Below are positions 45,087 to 53,530 of a stretch of DNA of 64,000 bases, in pieces. Each line of letters opens with the position of its first letter. The stretch's first letter is position 1. Source of the DNA: Clostridia bacterium (GTDB taxonomy: Bacteria; Bacillota; Clostridia; TANB77; CAG-508). The notes beneath the pieces are model-generated. The model worked only from the letters and a program-made list of their open reading frames with translations, searched no databases and was not told the DNA's origin. The stretch covers positions 1 through 64,000 of the forward strand of contig JAGAIV010000039.1 of NCBI GenBank assembly GCA_017626365.1, read 5' to 3'. Position numbers and translations under genes: made by a program.

Positions 45087-45578
45087 ATGTTAGAAAAAAA
45101 ATTAGAAAAGGCAAGAGGTACACGGAAGGAATTAGTGCATAAGCTCATCTTTTTTAGTATAGTTACATTAATTACTTTTATTTGCAGTATTCTTTTTTTC
45201 GTTCTATCTTATCACTTTATATCGGAGGATATTTCTTGGTTTTATCTTCTGCTTTCCTTAATAAGCATCTTGCTCTGTATAGTAGTTTTTATATCTGTCA
45301 TATCTTATATAATAGAACTATCAGATATCAAGGATGAAATCAATACCATTTTGTTTAAGCAGTCTTTGCCAACTAAATTTTGTTATGATGTCACTCTAAA
45401 AACAAATACTCTTAATGATATTTATCTTAAGTACAATGTCAAAAAACTCCGGATTCGTTATGTGGAGAGCCGTGATTGCATTGAATATAAATATACATTG
45501 GACGGGAAAAAGCATCATTACTTTGTAACAGTTGACTTTGCTAAACAGATTTTTGAGTGTGAATTTTTAAATTTTTAA
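45087..45578 (+). CDS. Membrane protein of unknown function with foreign codon usage and two in-frame CGG codons
   Basis: A 163-residue product with two membrane helices (about residues 22-45 and 53-76) and a soluble C-terminal domain. I do not recognise the family. Codon use differs from all neighbours, with more CTC, CTG, CAG, GTC and ATC. It is the only gene in the window with CGG as a plain zero-frame codon (codons 13 and 111). Shifting at codon 13 would lead to a stop almost at once. It is therefore probably a recent import from a lineage that reads CGG as Arg, and may be poorly expressed here. RBS AGGAGG precedes ATG 45087. Confidence 0.7.
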   Translation: MLEKKLEKARGTRKELVHKLIFFSIVTLITFICSILFFVLSYHFISEDISWFYLLLSLISILLCIVVFISVISYIIELSDIKDEINTILFKQSLPTKFCYDVTLKTNTLNDIYLKYNVKKLRIRYVESRDCIEYKYTLDGKKHHYFVTVDFAKQIFECEFLNF

Positions 45579-45604
45579 GTAACTATTAACCAAAACATTT
45601 GCAA

Positions 45605-45637
45605 TAAAAGCGATACCAGTTCTATTGGTATCGCTTT
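45605..45637. terminator. Bidirectional terminator between the foreign gene and pyrD
   Basis: AAAAGCGATACCA stem, short loop, TGGTATCGCTTTT; the two genes converge on it. Confidence 0.85.
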
Positions 45638-45642
45638 TTATT

Positions 45643-46552
45643 TTAGTTCATTTGAACAGCTCCTACTATTTCGTTTACATCTTGAATATTATATTGTTTC
45701 ATATAGTTCTCAATTCCTTCTACTACTTTGATAGCTGTATCTGGTGTAATGAAATTTCCGGTTCCTACAGATACTGCAGTTGCTCCTGCAAGCATGTATT
45801 CAATGGCATCTTCTCCTGTTACAATTCCACCTAATCCTAGAATTGGGATATTTACCTTCTGCGCTACTTGATATACCATTCTTACTCCAACTGGTTTTAC
45901 ACATGGACCTGAAAGTCCTCCTGTGTTGTTGGCAAGATGTGGTCTTCTTTTATGAATGTCTATGCTCATACCAAGTAAGGTATTAATTAAAGATACTCCG
46001 TCTGCTCCTGCATCTTGTGCTCCTAGAGCTGGTGCTGTGATGTCTGTTACGTTTGGTGTTAGTTTTACGATTAATGGTTTATCTAATACTTTTCTTACTT
46101 GGCTTGTTACTTCTTTTACTCCTTCATAAGAGGTTCCAAATGCTAAGCATCCTGCTTTTACGTTTGGACAGGATAGGTTTAGTTCTACTCCATCGATATC
46201 TAATGTGTTTAGTACTTTTGCAAGTTCTACATAGTCTTCGATTGTACTTCCACAGGCGTTTACGATAATGGCAGTATCAAATTGTTTTAAATATGGTAAG
46301 TCATTTTCCATAAAGTGGGTAACTCCTGGGTTTTGAAGTCCGATGGCATTTAGCATTCCTGCTGGTGTTTCGTATACACGTGGTGGTTTATTTCCTGCTC
46401 TTGGTTTTAGTGAAGTTCCTTTTGTACAGATTCCTCCGAATCTTGTTTAAGTCTATTAATTCAGCAAATTCTCTTCCATAACCGAATGTTCCTGATGCTA
46501 CGGTTACTGGGTTCTTCATTTTAATTCCTGCTAGGTTAACGCTTGTATTCAT
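45643..46552 (-). CDS. pyrD: Dihydroorotate dehydrogenase, catalytic subunit (class 1B), interrupted by one CGG +1 shift site
   Basis: FMN subunit that oxidises dihydroorotate to orotate, working with PyrK. The zero frame runs [18 protein letters not shown] through [15 protein letters not shown], then CGG at codon 39 (46436-46438). Skipping the C gives [15 protein letters not shown], the usual strand before the lysine-bearing loop. Downstream are [18 protein letters not shown] with the class 1 catalytic cysteine, and [19 protein letters not shown]. Corrected length 302 residues, normal. All other pathway genes present here are intact, which argues against decay. Confidence 0.93.
46436..46438 (-). 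other. CGG +1 shift site in pyrD (ATT CGGA)
   Basis: Zero-frame codon 39. Skipping C reads GGA GGA ATC and restores [10 protein letters not shown]. Confidence 0.9.
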
Positions 46553-46573
46553 ATTTTGTTTCTTCCTTTCTCT

Positions 46574-47368
46574 TTAAATTTCTACATCGGTAGCATTAAA
46601 TACTGGTCCTGCTTTGCATACATGCCAATATTCTGGTGCATCACTTGGGCTTTTTGCTGTTTTTACAGCACATCCTAAACATACTCCTAATCCACATGCC
46701 ATTTTTTCTTCTAGTGAGATTTCACAAGGAATATTATTTTGGGCTGCAAAAGCTTGTACTGCTTTTAGCATTGGTAGTGGTCCACATGCAAAGATTTTGT
46801 CTGGTACTTCTTTTTCACAGTCTTTTTTTAGTTCATTAATAGCAAACCCAGAAATTCCATAGCTTCCATCGTCTGTTGTAATAGTTAATTCGTCTGATAC
46901 GTTTTTAAATTCTTCTTCTAAGGTTACTAAGTCTTTGTTTCTAAATCCCATATATATATGTACATTTGATGTTGTTTTTTCTTTTAATTCTTTTGCAAGT
47001 TCATATAGTGGGAACATTCCAATTCCCCCACCAATAATGGCTACATTTTTATAGTCTTTTATGCTAAATGTTCCATATCCAAGTGGGCCAATGATATCTA
47101 ATTTTTCACCTACTTTACGTTGTGCAAGTAGTGAAGTTCCTTTTCCTTTTACTTGGAAAATGAATTCTAGAATTCCATTTTCTTTATCTAGGTTATAAAT
47201 GCTGATTGGTCTTCTTAATAATGGTTCGATTCCATCTACAACACGTACATCAATAAATTGTCCTGGTTTTGCACAAGATACAATTTCTTCTGCCTGAATA
47301 CTAAATTTGTATAAGTCTTCTTTTAATTTTTCGATTTTTACAATCTCTGCTTTGCAATTTACTTTCAT
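46574..47368 (-). CDS. pyrK: Dihydroorotate dehydrogenase electron-transfer subunit
   Basis: This 264-residue FAD/2Fe-2S protein passes electrons from PyrD to NAD+. An FAD-binding ferredoxin-reductase barrel (PLLRRPISIYN) is followed by the NAD domain (AIIGGGIGMFPLYELAKEL). The C-terminal cluster site has CGLGVCLGC and a further Cys in HVCKAGPVF. The 21-bp gap to pyrD shows co-transcription of the two subunits. Confidence 0.94.
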   Translation of the reverse strand: MKVNCKAEIVKIEKLKEDLYKFSIQAEEIVSCAKPGQFIDVRVVDGIEPLLRRPISIYNLDKENGILEFIFQVKGKGTSLLAQRKVGEKLDIIGPLGYGTFSIKDYKNVAIIGGGIGMFPLYELAKELKEKTTSNVHIYMGFRNKDLVTLEEEFKNVSDELTITTDDGSYGISGFAINELKKDCEKEVPDKIFACGPLPMLKAVQAFAAQNNIPCEISLEEKMACGLGVCLGCAVKTAKSPSDAPEYWHVCKAGPVFNATDVEI

Positions 47369-47438
47369 TTTTATTCTCCTCGTATAATATATTTTTGTTT
47401 TTATATCAATGGGTCAATGAGGGCATCTCCCCCTACAA

Positions 47439-48371
47439 TTATTTGTTTTTGATTTCTTGGTTTAATTCGTCTCTCATGCGAATGGCTTCTGCTCTGGTTG
47501 CCATAGCAAATTCTTCTTCGCTGTATTGTTCTTTCCACATATCTTTTTTGTATGCACACATTAGACTTCTAGAGGCGTTTACGATTCCTCCGATTCCGTT
47601 TTGGTCAAATCCAAGAGCGATATCCTCGGCTTTTCCTCCTTGCGCTCCATATCCTGGAATTAAGAAAAAGGTATGTGGTGCTAATTTTCTAAGGCTTTCT
47701 AATTGTTCTGGATAGGTTGCTCCTACAACAGAGGATACGCTACTGTATCCGTATTTTCCGCGCAACTCTTCTCCCCAAGTTTCGATTAGAGTTGCTACTT
47801 CTTCATAGATAGTTTTTCCGTTTTCTAGTTTTAAGTCTTGTAGTTCTCCTGAAGATGGATTTGAAGTTTTGTCTATAATGAACATTCCTTTTCCATATTT
47901 TTTACAATCTTCTATGAATGGTTTTACTCCATCAATTCCTAGGTATGGATTGATGGTGACAAAGTCTACATCAAAGATTGCCTCTTCTTGATCTAGTAAT
48001 GGCGTTTTTCCAATGTAAGCATTAGAATATCCTGCTGCAGTTGAACCAATATCTCCTCTTTTAATATCAGCAATAACTATCATTCCTTTTTCTTTTGCAT
48101 ACTTACAAGTTTCTTGGAAAGTTTTTATTCCTTCTACTCCAAACATTTCATAAAATGCGATTTGTGGTTTTACAGCTGGTATGATATCAAAGGTTGCATC
48201 GATTAAAGCTTTGTTGAATTCTAAAATTGCTTTACATGCTCCTTCGATAGTTTTTGCGTATTTGCTTGTGATACAGTTTGGTATCATATCATATCTCGGG
48301 TCTAATCCAATGACAGTTGGATTGTCTAATTCTTTTATTTTATCGATTAATTCATCCATTGCGTTTTTCAT
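47439..48371 (-). CDS. pyrF: Orotidine 5'-phosphate decarboxylase (long type)
   Basis: Last step of UMP synthesis. At 310 residues it belongs to the longer subfamily of this enzyme rather than the 240-residue one. The catalytic Lys/Asp array is in MIVIADIKRGDIGSTAAGY. GIGGIVNASRSLM lies in the phosphate loop. It sits between pyrC and pyrK in the operon. Start ATG 48371 follows GGAGAT. Confidence 0.93.
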   Translation of the reverse strand: MKNAMDELIDKIKELDNPTVIGLDPRYDMIPNCITSKYAKTIEGACKAILEFNKALIDATFDIIPAVKPQIAFYEMFGVEGIKTFQETCKYAKEKGMIVIADIKRGDIGSTAAGYSNAYIGKTPLLDQEEAIFDVDFVTINPYLGIDGVKPFIEDCKKYGKGMFIIDKTSNPSSGELQDLKLENGKTIYEEVATLIETWGEELRGKYGYSSVSSVVGATYPEQLESLRKLAPHTFFLIPGYGAQGGKAEDIALGFDQNGIGGIVNASRSLMCAYKKDMWKEQYSEEEFAMATRAEAIRMRDELNQEIKNK

Positions 48372-48418
48372 TGTTTTTTATCTCCTATTCTAATATTTAT
48401 ATTATATAATATTGCATT

Positions 48419-49693
48419 TTATTTTTCGTATACAATTTTTCCACCTACGATGGTGTACATTACTTTTCCTTTTAATTTTTTACCAATGAATGGTGTGTTT
48501 TTGGATTTTGATACGATGCTTTCTTTTTGATAGATGTATTCCATATTTGGGTCAAAAATGGTGATGTCTGCATCATATCCTTCTTTGATTTGACCTTTTG
48601 TTGTTAAGTTTAATAATTTTGCTGGTGTATACGAGGTTAGACGAACTAAGTCTAAGTAACCAATATGCTTTGGTTCGATTAAGTTTGTAATACTTGCAGC
48701 AAGTGCTGTTTCAAATCCTATAATTCCATTTGGTGCTTGGCTTAATGGTTTTTGTTTTTCTTCCTCACTGTGTGGTGCATGGTCTGTGATGATAGCATCG
48801 ATAGTTCCGTCTTGTAATCCTTTAATGATGGCTTGTCTATCTTCTTCTTCTCTTAATGGTGGGTTCATCTTGGCATTCGTTCCAGATTCTAGTACTTCTT
48901 CTACTGTGAAACTATAGTAATGTGGACAAGTTTCACAAGTGATTTTTACGCCACGTTTTTTGGCATCACGAATCATAGCTACTGATGTTTTTGTACTGAT
49001 ATGACAGATATGACCTCTTACTTTATTGGTTTCTGATATTACAATTTCTCTTGCTGCCATAATTTCTTCTGCTTCTGGTAGAACTCCTTCTACTCCTAAT
49101 TTTTCTGCTACTGCTCCTGCATTGATTGCTCCTGCTGCTACTGATTTTTCTTCACAGTGGGAAGCAACAAAGGTGCCTTGTTCATCTGCATTCATCATAG
49201 CTTGTCTCATAATTTTTGCATTTACAACTGGCATTCCATCATCTGAAAAAGCAATTGCTCCTGCTTTTTTCATTTCTTCAAAATCAACAAGTTCTTCTCC
49301 TTTTTCTCCTTTGGTAACACTAGAATATGGAAGAACATTACATAGATTAACTCGTTTTGCTTCTTCGATAATTTCAGATAAAATAATAGCGCTATCTGGG
49401 GTTGGTTTTGTGTTTGGCATAGGACAAATTGTGGTAAAACCACCCTTAACAGCACTTTTTGAGCCGGTTTCTATTGTTTCTTTATATTCAAATCCTGGTT
49501 GTCTTAAGTGACAATGCATGTCAATCATTCCTGGAATAATCATTAAACCAGTACAGTCAATGGTATTGTCTGCACTATCGTTTATTTGATTTGCAATTTT
49601 TACAATTTTTTTATCTTCGATTAAGATATCCTTTTTTTGATTTAATCTTGATGCATAATCTACTACATTTCCGTTTTTAAGTAAGATTGTCAT
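48419..49693 (-). CDS. pyrC: Dihydroorotase
   Basis: Zinc amidohydrolase closing carbamoyl-aspartate to dihydroorotate. The 424-residue class I enzyme has DMHCHLRQPG (HxH metal site), a downstream SHCEE and histidine ligands in CHISTKTS. The catalytic aspartate lies in ITDHAPHS. It is the first gene of the pyrC-pyrF-pyrK-pyrD operon, with AGGAGG before ATG 49693. No PyrR attenuator structure is evident in the short leader. pyrA/pyrB functions are not in the window. Confidence 0.95.
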   Translation of the reverse strand: MTILLKNGNVVDYASRLNQKKDILIEDKKIVKIANQINDSADNTIDCTGLMIIPGMIDMHCHLRQPGFEYKETIETGSKSAVKGGFTTICPMPNTKPTPDSAIILSEIIEEAKRVNLCNVLPYSSVTKGEKGEELVDFEEMKKAGAIAFSDDGMPVVNAKIMRQAMMNADEQGTFVASHCEEKSVAAGAINAGAVAEKLGVEGVLPEAEEIMAAREIVISETNKVRGHICHISTKTSVAMIRDAKKRGVKITCETCPHYYSFTVEEVLESGTNAKMNPPLREEEDRQAIIKGLQDGTIDAIITDHAPHSEEEKQKPLSQAPNGIIGFETALAASITNLIEPKHIGYLDLVRLTSYTPAKLLNLTTKGQIKEGYDADITIFDPNMEYIYQKESIVSKSKNTPFIGKKLKGKVMYTIVGGKIVYEK

Positions 49694-49854
49694 ATTATAC
49701 CTCCTCTAATTTATTTACGGTCTCATTCTATCATTTTCCGTAGGGTTTTGCAATATTTTTTGATAATTTGTTTCAAATGTTTATTTTTATTTCTTATTCT
49801 ATTTTTCTTTCGATTTGCATATTGTTTAGTAATCTTTTTTATGGAGGTTTTTGT

Positions 49855-51093
49855 ATGTATGTAAATCGAAGTTTAATGGCAAAAATTGTTTTGCTGATAT
49901 TTATTATAAGTTTTGCTTTTCCTATTTTTTCACTTGCGACAGATTCTGTATTCGTTTGGTCCCAAGATGATGATACCTCGGCGGTTAGCGCAAATATTGA
50001 AACAACAACCGAGAATTCCACTTCCCTTAATTTAGAGTGTGGCGGTGCTGTTTTGATCGAGCAAAATACTGGTAAAGTGTTGTATGAACATAATATGCAC
50101 GAAAAATTAAGGCCTGCTAGTGTTACAAAAGTTATGACAATTTTGCTGATTATGGAAGCTTTGGATAGTGGTAGAATTACCCTAGATACACAGATTCCTT
50201 GTAGCGAAAATGCAAGTTCAATGGGTGGTTCTCAAATTTGGTTAGATACCAGAGAAACGTTAACTGTAAATGAAATGTTAAAGGCAATTTGTGTGGTTAG
50301 TGCTAACGATTGTACCGTTGCTATGGCAGAATATTTAGCTGGCTCTGAAGAAGCTTTTGTGATGCAGATGAATGAAAAGGCAAAGGCTCTTGGTATGAAT
50401 GATACTACTTTTAAAAATTGTCATGGAATTGATGAGGATGGTCATTTGACTTCTGCCTATGATATTAGTTTAATGTCTCGTGAATTATTAGTAAATCATC
50501 CTAGTATTACGAATTATACGACCATTTGGATGGATAGTTTGCGTGATGGAAAATCCGAGCTTGTAAATACCAATAAATTGATTCGCAATTATAAAGGTGC
50601 TACTGGTTTAAAAACTGGTTCTACTTCAGTTGCTTTATATAATTTATCTGCTAGTGCTACTCGTGATGGATTGTCTTTGATTGCTGTTGTTATGAAGGCT
50701 CCTACTACTAAAATTCGTTTTGCAGAAGCAACGAAGTTATTAGATTATGGTTTTAATACGTATTCTTATGGAGAATTTGGTAAGAAGGGCGATATCATAA
50801 AATCGGTTAGTGTTACCAAAGGTACTTTGAAGGAAGTAGATGCTGTTTTAGAAAATTCTTGTGGTGCTTTGGTGAAAAAAGGAGAGGAAAAAAATCTCGT
50901 GCAAAATGTGAATTTAGAAGAATCTGTGCAAGCTCCTGTTACAAGGGGACAAAAGTTGGGAGAAGTTACGTATTCTTTAAATGAAGAGATAGTTGGACGT
51001 TCTAATATTGTTGCAGAAAAAGATGTTTCCAATATTACTTTGTGGAGTATGACTGGTCACCTATTCCAAACTTGGTATCAGCTGATTCGATAA
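49855..51093 (+). CDS. DacF-type D-Ala-D-Ala carboxypeptidase (second, uninterrupted copy)
   Basis: A 412-residue secreted serine carboxypeptidase. It has a signal peptide at residues 8-28, SVTK (SxxK, about 95), SAND (SxN) and LKTGST (KTG), then a beta-rich C-terminal domain. It uses alanine where the other DacF here uses the shift-encoded glycine of SGN. Start ATG 49855 after GGAGG; the in-frame region upstream lacks such a site. It is divergent from the pyr operon and is followed by a hairpin carrying DnaA-box sequences. Confidence 0.92.
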   Translation: MYVNRSLMAKIVLLIFIISFAFPIFSLATDSVFVWSQDDDTSAVSANIETTTENSTSLNLECGGAVLIEQNTGKVLYEHNMHEKLRPASVTKVMTILLIMEALDSGRITLDTQIPCSENASSMGGSQIWLDTRETLTVNEMLKAICVVSANDCTVAMAEYLAGSEEAFVMQMNEKAKALGMNDTTFKNCHGIDEDGHLTSAYDISLMSRELLVNHPSITNYTTIWMDSLRDGKSELVNTNKLIRNYKGATGLKTGSTSVALYNLSASATRDGLSLIAVVMKAPTTKIRFAEATKLLDYGFNTYSYGEFGKKGDIIKSVSVTKGTLKEVDAVLENSCGALVKKGEEKNLVQNVNLEESVQAPVTRGQKLGEVTYSLNEEIVGRSNIVAEKDVSNITLWSMTGHLFQTWYQLIR

Positions 51094-51107
51094 TCTCTAT
51101 TCACACA

Positions 51108-51156
51108 TTATCCACAAAAGTTATCCACATATGTGTATAACTTTTGTGGATTTTTT
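51108..51156. terminator. Hairpin containing three DnaA-box-like 9-mers
   Basis: TTATCCACA occurs at 51108-51116 and 51121-51129, and TGTGTATAA (reverse complement TTATACACA) at 51132-51140. All fit the DnaA consensus TTWTNCACA. The same bases form a long stem (ATCCACAAAAGTTAT with its complement) ending in a T run, a good terminator for the gene ending at 51093. Confidence 0.75.
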
Positions 51157-51176
51157 GTGTTTTCCTTTTTCTTTTA

Positions 51177-51205
51177 TTGACATTATTCGCATTTTATTTT
51201 ATGAT
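51177..51205 (+). promoter_or_regulatory. Promoter of pyrE
   Basis: TTGACA, 17-base spacer, TATGAT; AAGGAGG and the ATG follow within 35 bases. Confidence 0.8.
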
Positions 51206-51236
51206 ATTGAAAGAGTTTTAAGGAGGTCGTAAATAT

Positions 51237-52091
51237 ATGAATAATTTAAAATCACATTTATTTGAAACAAATGCTGTTAAAGTATGCCATGGTGATAAGC
51301 CTTTCTGGTATACTTCTGGAAAAATTGGTCCATATTTCATTAATACCCATTTTGTTTATGGTAGTGAACAAGATGCTGCAGAGTTTTTGAATTTTATTGA
51401 TGAAAATAAAGACGATAAATTAAATTTACCAAAGAAATTATTTGAAAAAGTATTAAAACAATATGAAGAAAATGCAATTTATCATGATGTAGTTGAAGAA
51501 ATGATAGAGTTTATTAAAGCAAATATTCATGTAGACGAAATTGATTATATTTCTGGTGGTGAAAGAAGAGATTGGTATTTTAGTGTAATTGCTGCTCATC
51601 TTTTAGGAAAACCTCATATTACTATTTTTAAGGATTTAGGAGCTGTTACATCAGATTCTAATTTTGAAGATACAAAGCCTGCTACTTCTTTAAATGGTAA
51701 AAAAGTATTACATATTGCAGATTTAATGAATCAAGCTTCTAGCTATATTCGTGCTTGGATTCCTGCTATTCAAGATTTAGGTGGAGAATTAGTTTGGAGC
51801 CTTGTACTAGTTGATAGAATGCAAGGTGGTAAAGAAAGATTAGAGGATTTAGGAATTCGTTCTTTTAGTATAGCTCAAATTGATGAAGATTTATTTAAAG
51901 TTGCTTTTGAAAAAGGAATTATTGATGAAGCACAATTTGAATTGGTTCGTGAATTTATTAAAGATCCAGATGGAAGTATGGAGAAGTTTGTAAAAGAACA
52001 TCCAGAATTTATTGAAGATGCTTTGCATTCTGATGCTAAAACAGCAGGTCGTGCACAATTATGTATTGATAGCCATTTTTATGGATTATAA
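51237..52091 (+). CDS. pyrE: Orotate phosphoribosyltransferase-like protein
   Basis: This 284-residue protein is of the longer clostridial PyrE type. KPFWYTSGKIGPYFINTHF is the orotate-binding N-terminus, and YISGGERRDWYFSVIAAHLLGKPH matches the PRTase core. The position of the PRPP loop (KVLHIADLMNQASSYIRAW) departs from the usual acidic pair-Thr-Gly motif, so catalysis by the standard mechanism is less certain. It is transcribed separately from the pyrCFKD operon, on the opposite strand, from its own strong promoter. Confidence 0.8.
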   Translation: MNNLKSHLFETNAVKVCHGDKPFWYTSGKIGPYFINTHFVYGSEQDAAEFLNFIDENKDDKLNLPKKLFEKVLKQYEENAIYHDVVEEMIEFIKANIHVDEIDYISGGERRDWYFSVIAAHLLGKPHITIFKDLGAVTSDSNFEDTKPATSLNGKKVLHIADLMNQASSYIRAWIPAIQDLGGELVWSLVLVDRMQGGKERLEDLGIRSFSIAQIDEDLFKVAFEKGIIDEAQFELVREFIKDPDGSMEKFVKEHPEFIEDALHSDAKTAGRAQLCIDSHFYGL

Positions 52092-52129
52092 AAATAAGAG
52101 GCAAATTTGATGTTTGCCTCTTATTTTTT
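52091..52129. terminator. Bidirectional terminator between pyrE and htrA
   Basis: AAATAAGAGGCAAA stem, seven-base loop, TTTGCCTCTTATTT and T run; it overlaps the htrA stop codon. Confidence 0.88.
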
Positions 52130-53261
52130 TCCTAATACGATTTTGACTGGTGTTATAATGCCTCTTCTTAAGACTTGTAATACTACTTCATCTCCTGTTT
52201 TTTTGGTATAGATATAACTTCTAAGTTCTGTCATTTTATTTAATGGTTTTCCATCAATTTTGGTTATGACATCGTTCGCTTTTATTCCTGCATTGGCTGC
52301 TGCTCCATTTGTTACAACATCAATTACATAAATGCCATTATCGATACTTATATTACTATCTAAATAAGGAATTACTTCTTTATCATAGGCATACAACCCT
52401 AAACTTGCTTCTTCAAAATTTCCTGTATTCTTATAACTTTCGATAATTGGTTTTACCATATTAATTGGACTTGCAAATCCGATTCCTTCAGCTGTAACAA
52501 TTTTGACAGAGTTAATTCCAATAACTTCCCCCTCTACGTTGATTAGTGGTCCTCCACTATTCCCTGGGTTGATGGTTGCATCGGTTTGAATTAGGTCCTC
52601 CATATATGAGGTTTTGTTATCTTCTTCTATTTTAATAGTTCTATTGACGGCACTAATAATTCCACTTGTAACAGTTCTTTGAAATTCAAAACCGATCGGG
52701 TTTCCTATTGCATATACCGTTTCTCCTACTTTTACTTGCTCAGAATCTCCCAATGCAATATATGGTAATCCCTTTGCATTGATTTTTATAATGGATATAT
52801 CTAAATCCGAATCCGACCATACAACTTTTGCTGTATAGCTTTTTCCATTTTCTAATGTGACATAACAGTTACTAAATTTTGATCCAGATACATGCTCATT
52901 TGTTAGAATATATCCATCTTCTGACACTATCATTCCTGTACCTAATCCTAATTTTGTTGTTCCATCTTTTAGAAATATAGAATTTCCATTTTCTTTTAAT
53001 TTTGAAATACCGACTACACAACTTGAAACTTCTTCTATCATGTCCGTTATTGTTTTATTTTCTGTTTTTGCTTCTTCTATTGTGCCGTGATGTTCTTTGA
53101 GTTTCATAAGTATTGGTTTGTGGGGTACTAATATCGATATTTATGTACCAGTTGAATAAATAGAATCCTGTTATGGTTACAAAGAACAAAACACTCATTG
53201 TTACTATAACTGTTCTTAGATTATTTTGTAAATTAGATTTTTTTTGCTTTATCTTCTTCAA
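52121..53261 (-). CDS. htrA: HtrA/DegP-type membrane-anchored serine protease, interrupted by one CGG +1 shift site
   Basis: Envelope quality-control protease. The N-terminal piece (start TTG 53261 behind AAGGTG) has one membrane helix at about residues 20-38. The protease body has the triad in TNEHVSGS (His), DLDISII (Asp) and NPGNSGGPL (Ser), with one C-terminal PDZ domain (ANAGIKANDVITKIDG). The two parts are in different frames joined at codon 59, a CGG at 53085-53087. Skipping C gives RTSGTIEEAKTENKT. Corrected length 379 residues. Without the shift the enzyme would be made, if at all, from an internal ATG at 53107 with no anchor. The glycine here is in a linker, so this site rests on frame continuity. 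Confidence 0.88.
53085..53087 (-). other. CGG +1 shift site in htrA (TCA CGGC)
   Basis: The only CGGC among the ten sites. It lies in the linker between membrane anchor and protease domain and joins the two frames exactly. Confidence 0.8.
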
Positions 53262-53416
53262 ACTAACACCTTCTTATACTATTTTTTATATTTTTTCCAT
53301 TTTTTAAATTTTTAATCTTTTGTTGTTTTATTTTAGCAAAACATTTTTCGACTTTTGTTTCCACTTTTGACTGTATTTATAGCATATTTATTACATTCAT
53401 ATTACAATCATATTTA

Positions 53417-53438
53417 GTTTTGGTAACATTTGCCAAAA
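53417..53438. promoter_or_regulatory. Dyad in the htrA-NRPS intergenic region, candidate operator
   Basis: TTTTGG and CCAAAA flank ten bases (TTTTGGTAACATTTGCCAAA). It lies 45 bases upstream of a TATAAT (53464-53469) that probably serves the peptide synthetase gene. Confidence 0.4.
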
Positions 53439-53530
53439 ACGTTTTATTTTTATGGTTTTAATTATATAATTTGATAGAAATATTAGGACTTTTGGTCCTT
53501 TATGGGATGTAGAATTTAAGGGTGAAATTT

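Noticed and set aside
51108-51156. Chromosomal origin of replication
   Set aside because: DnaA-like boxes are present, but there is no dnaA/dnaN neighbourhood and no adjacent AT-rich unwinding element, and the same bases make a terminator.
739-53261. The ten frame breaks as random sequencing or assembly indels
   Set aside because: All are the same event (C before an in-register GGN glycine codon), on both strands and outside long homopolymers. Random indels would differ in base, sign and register. A read-level check is still the decisive test.
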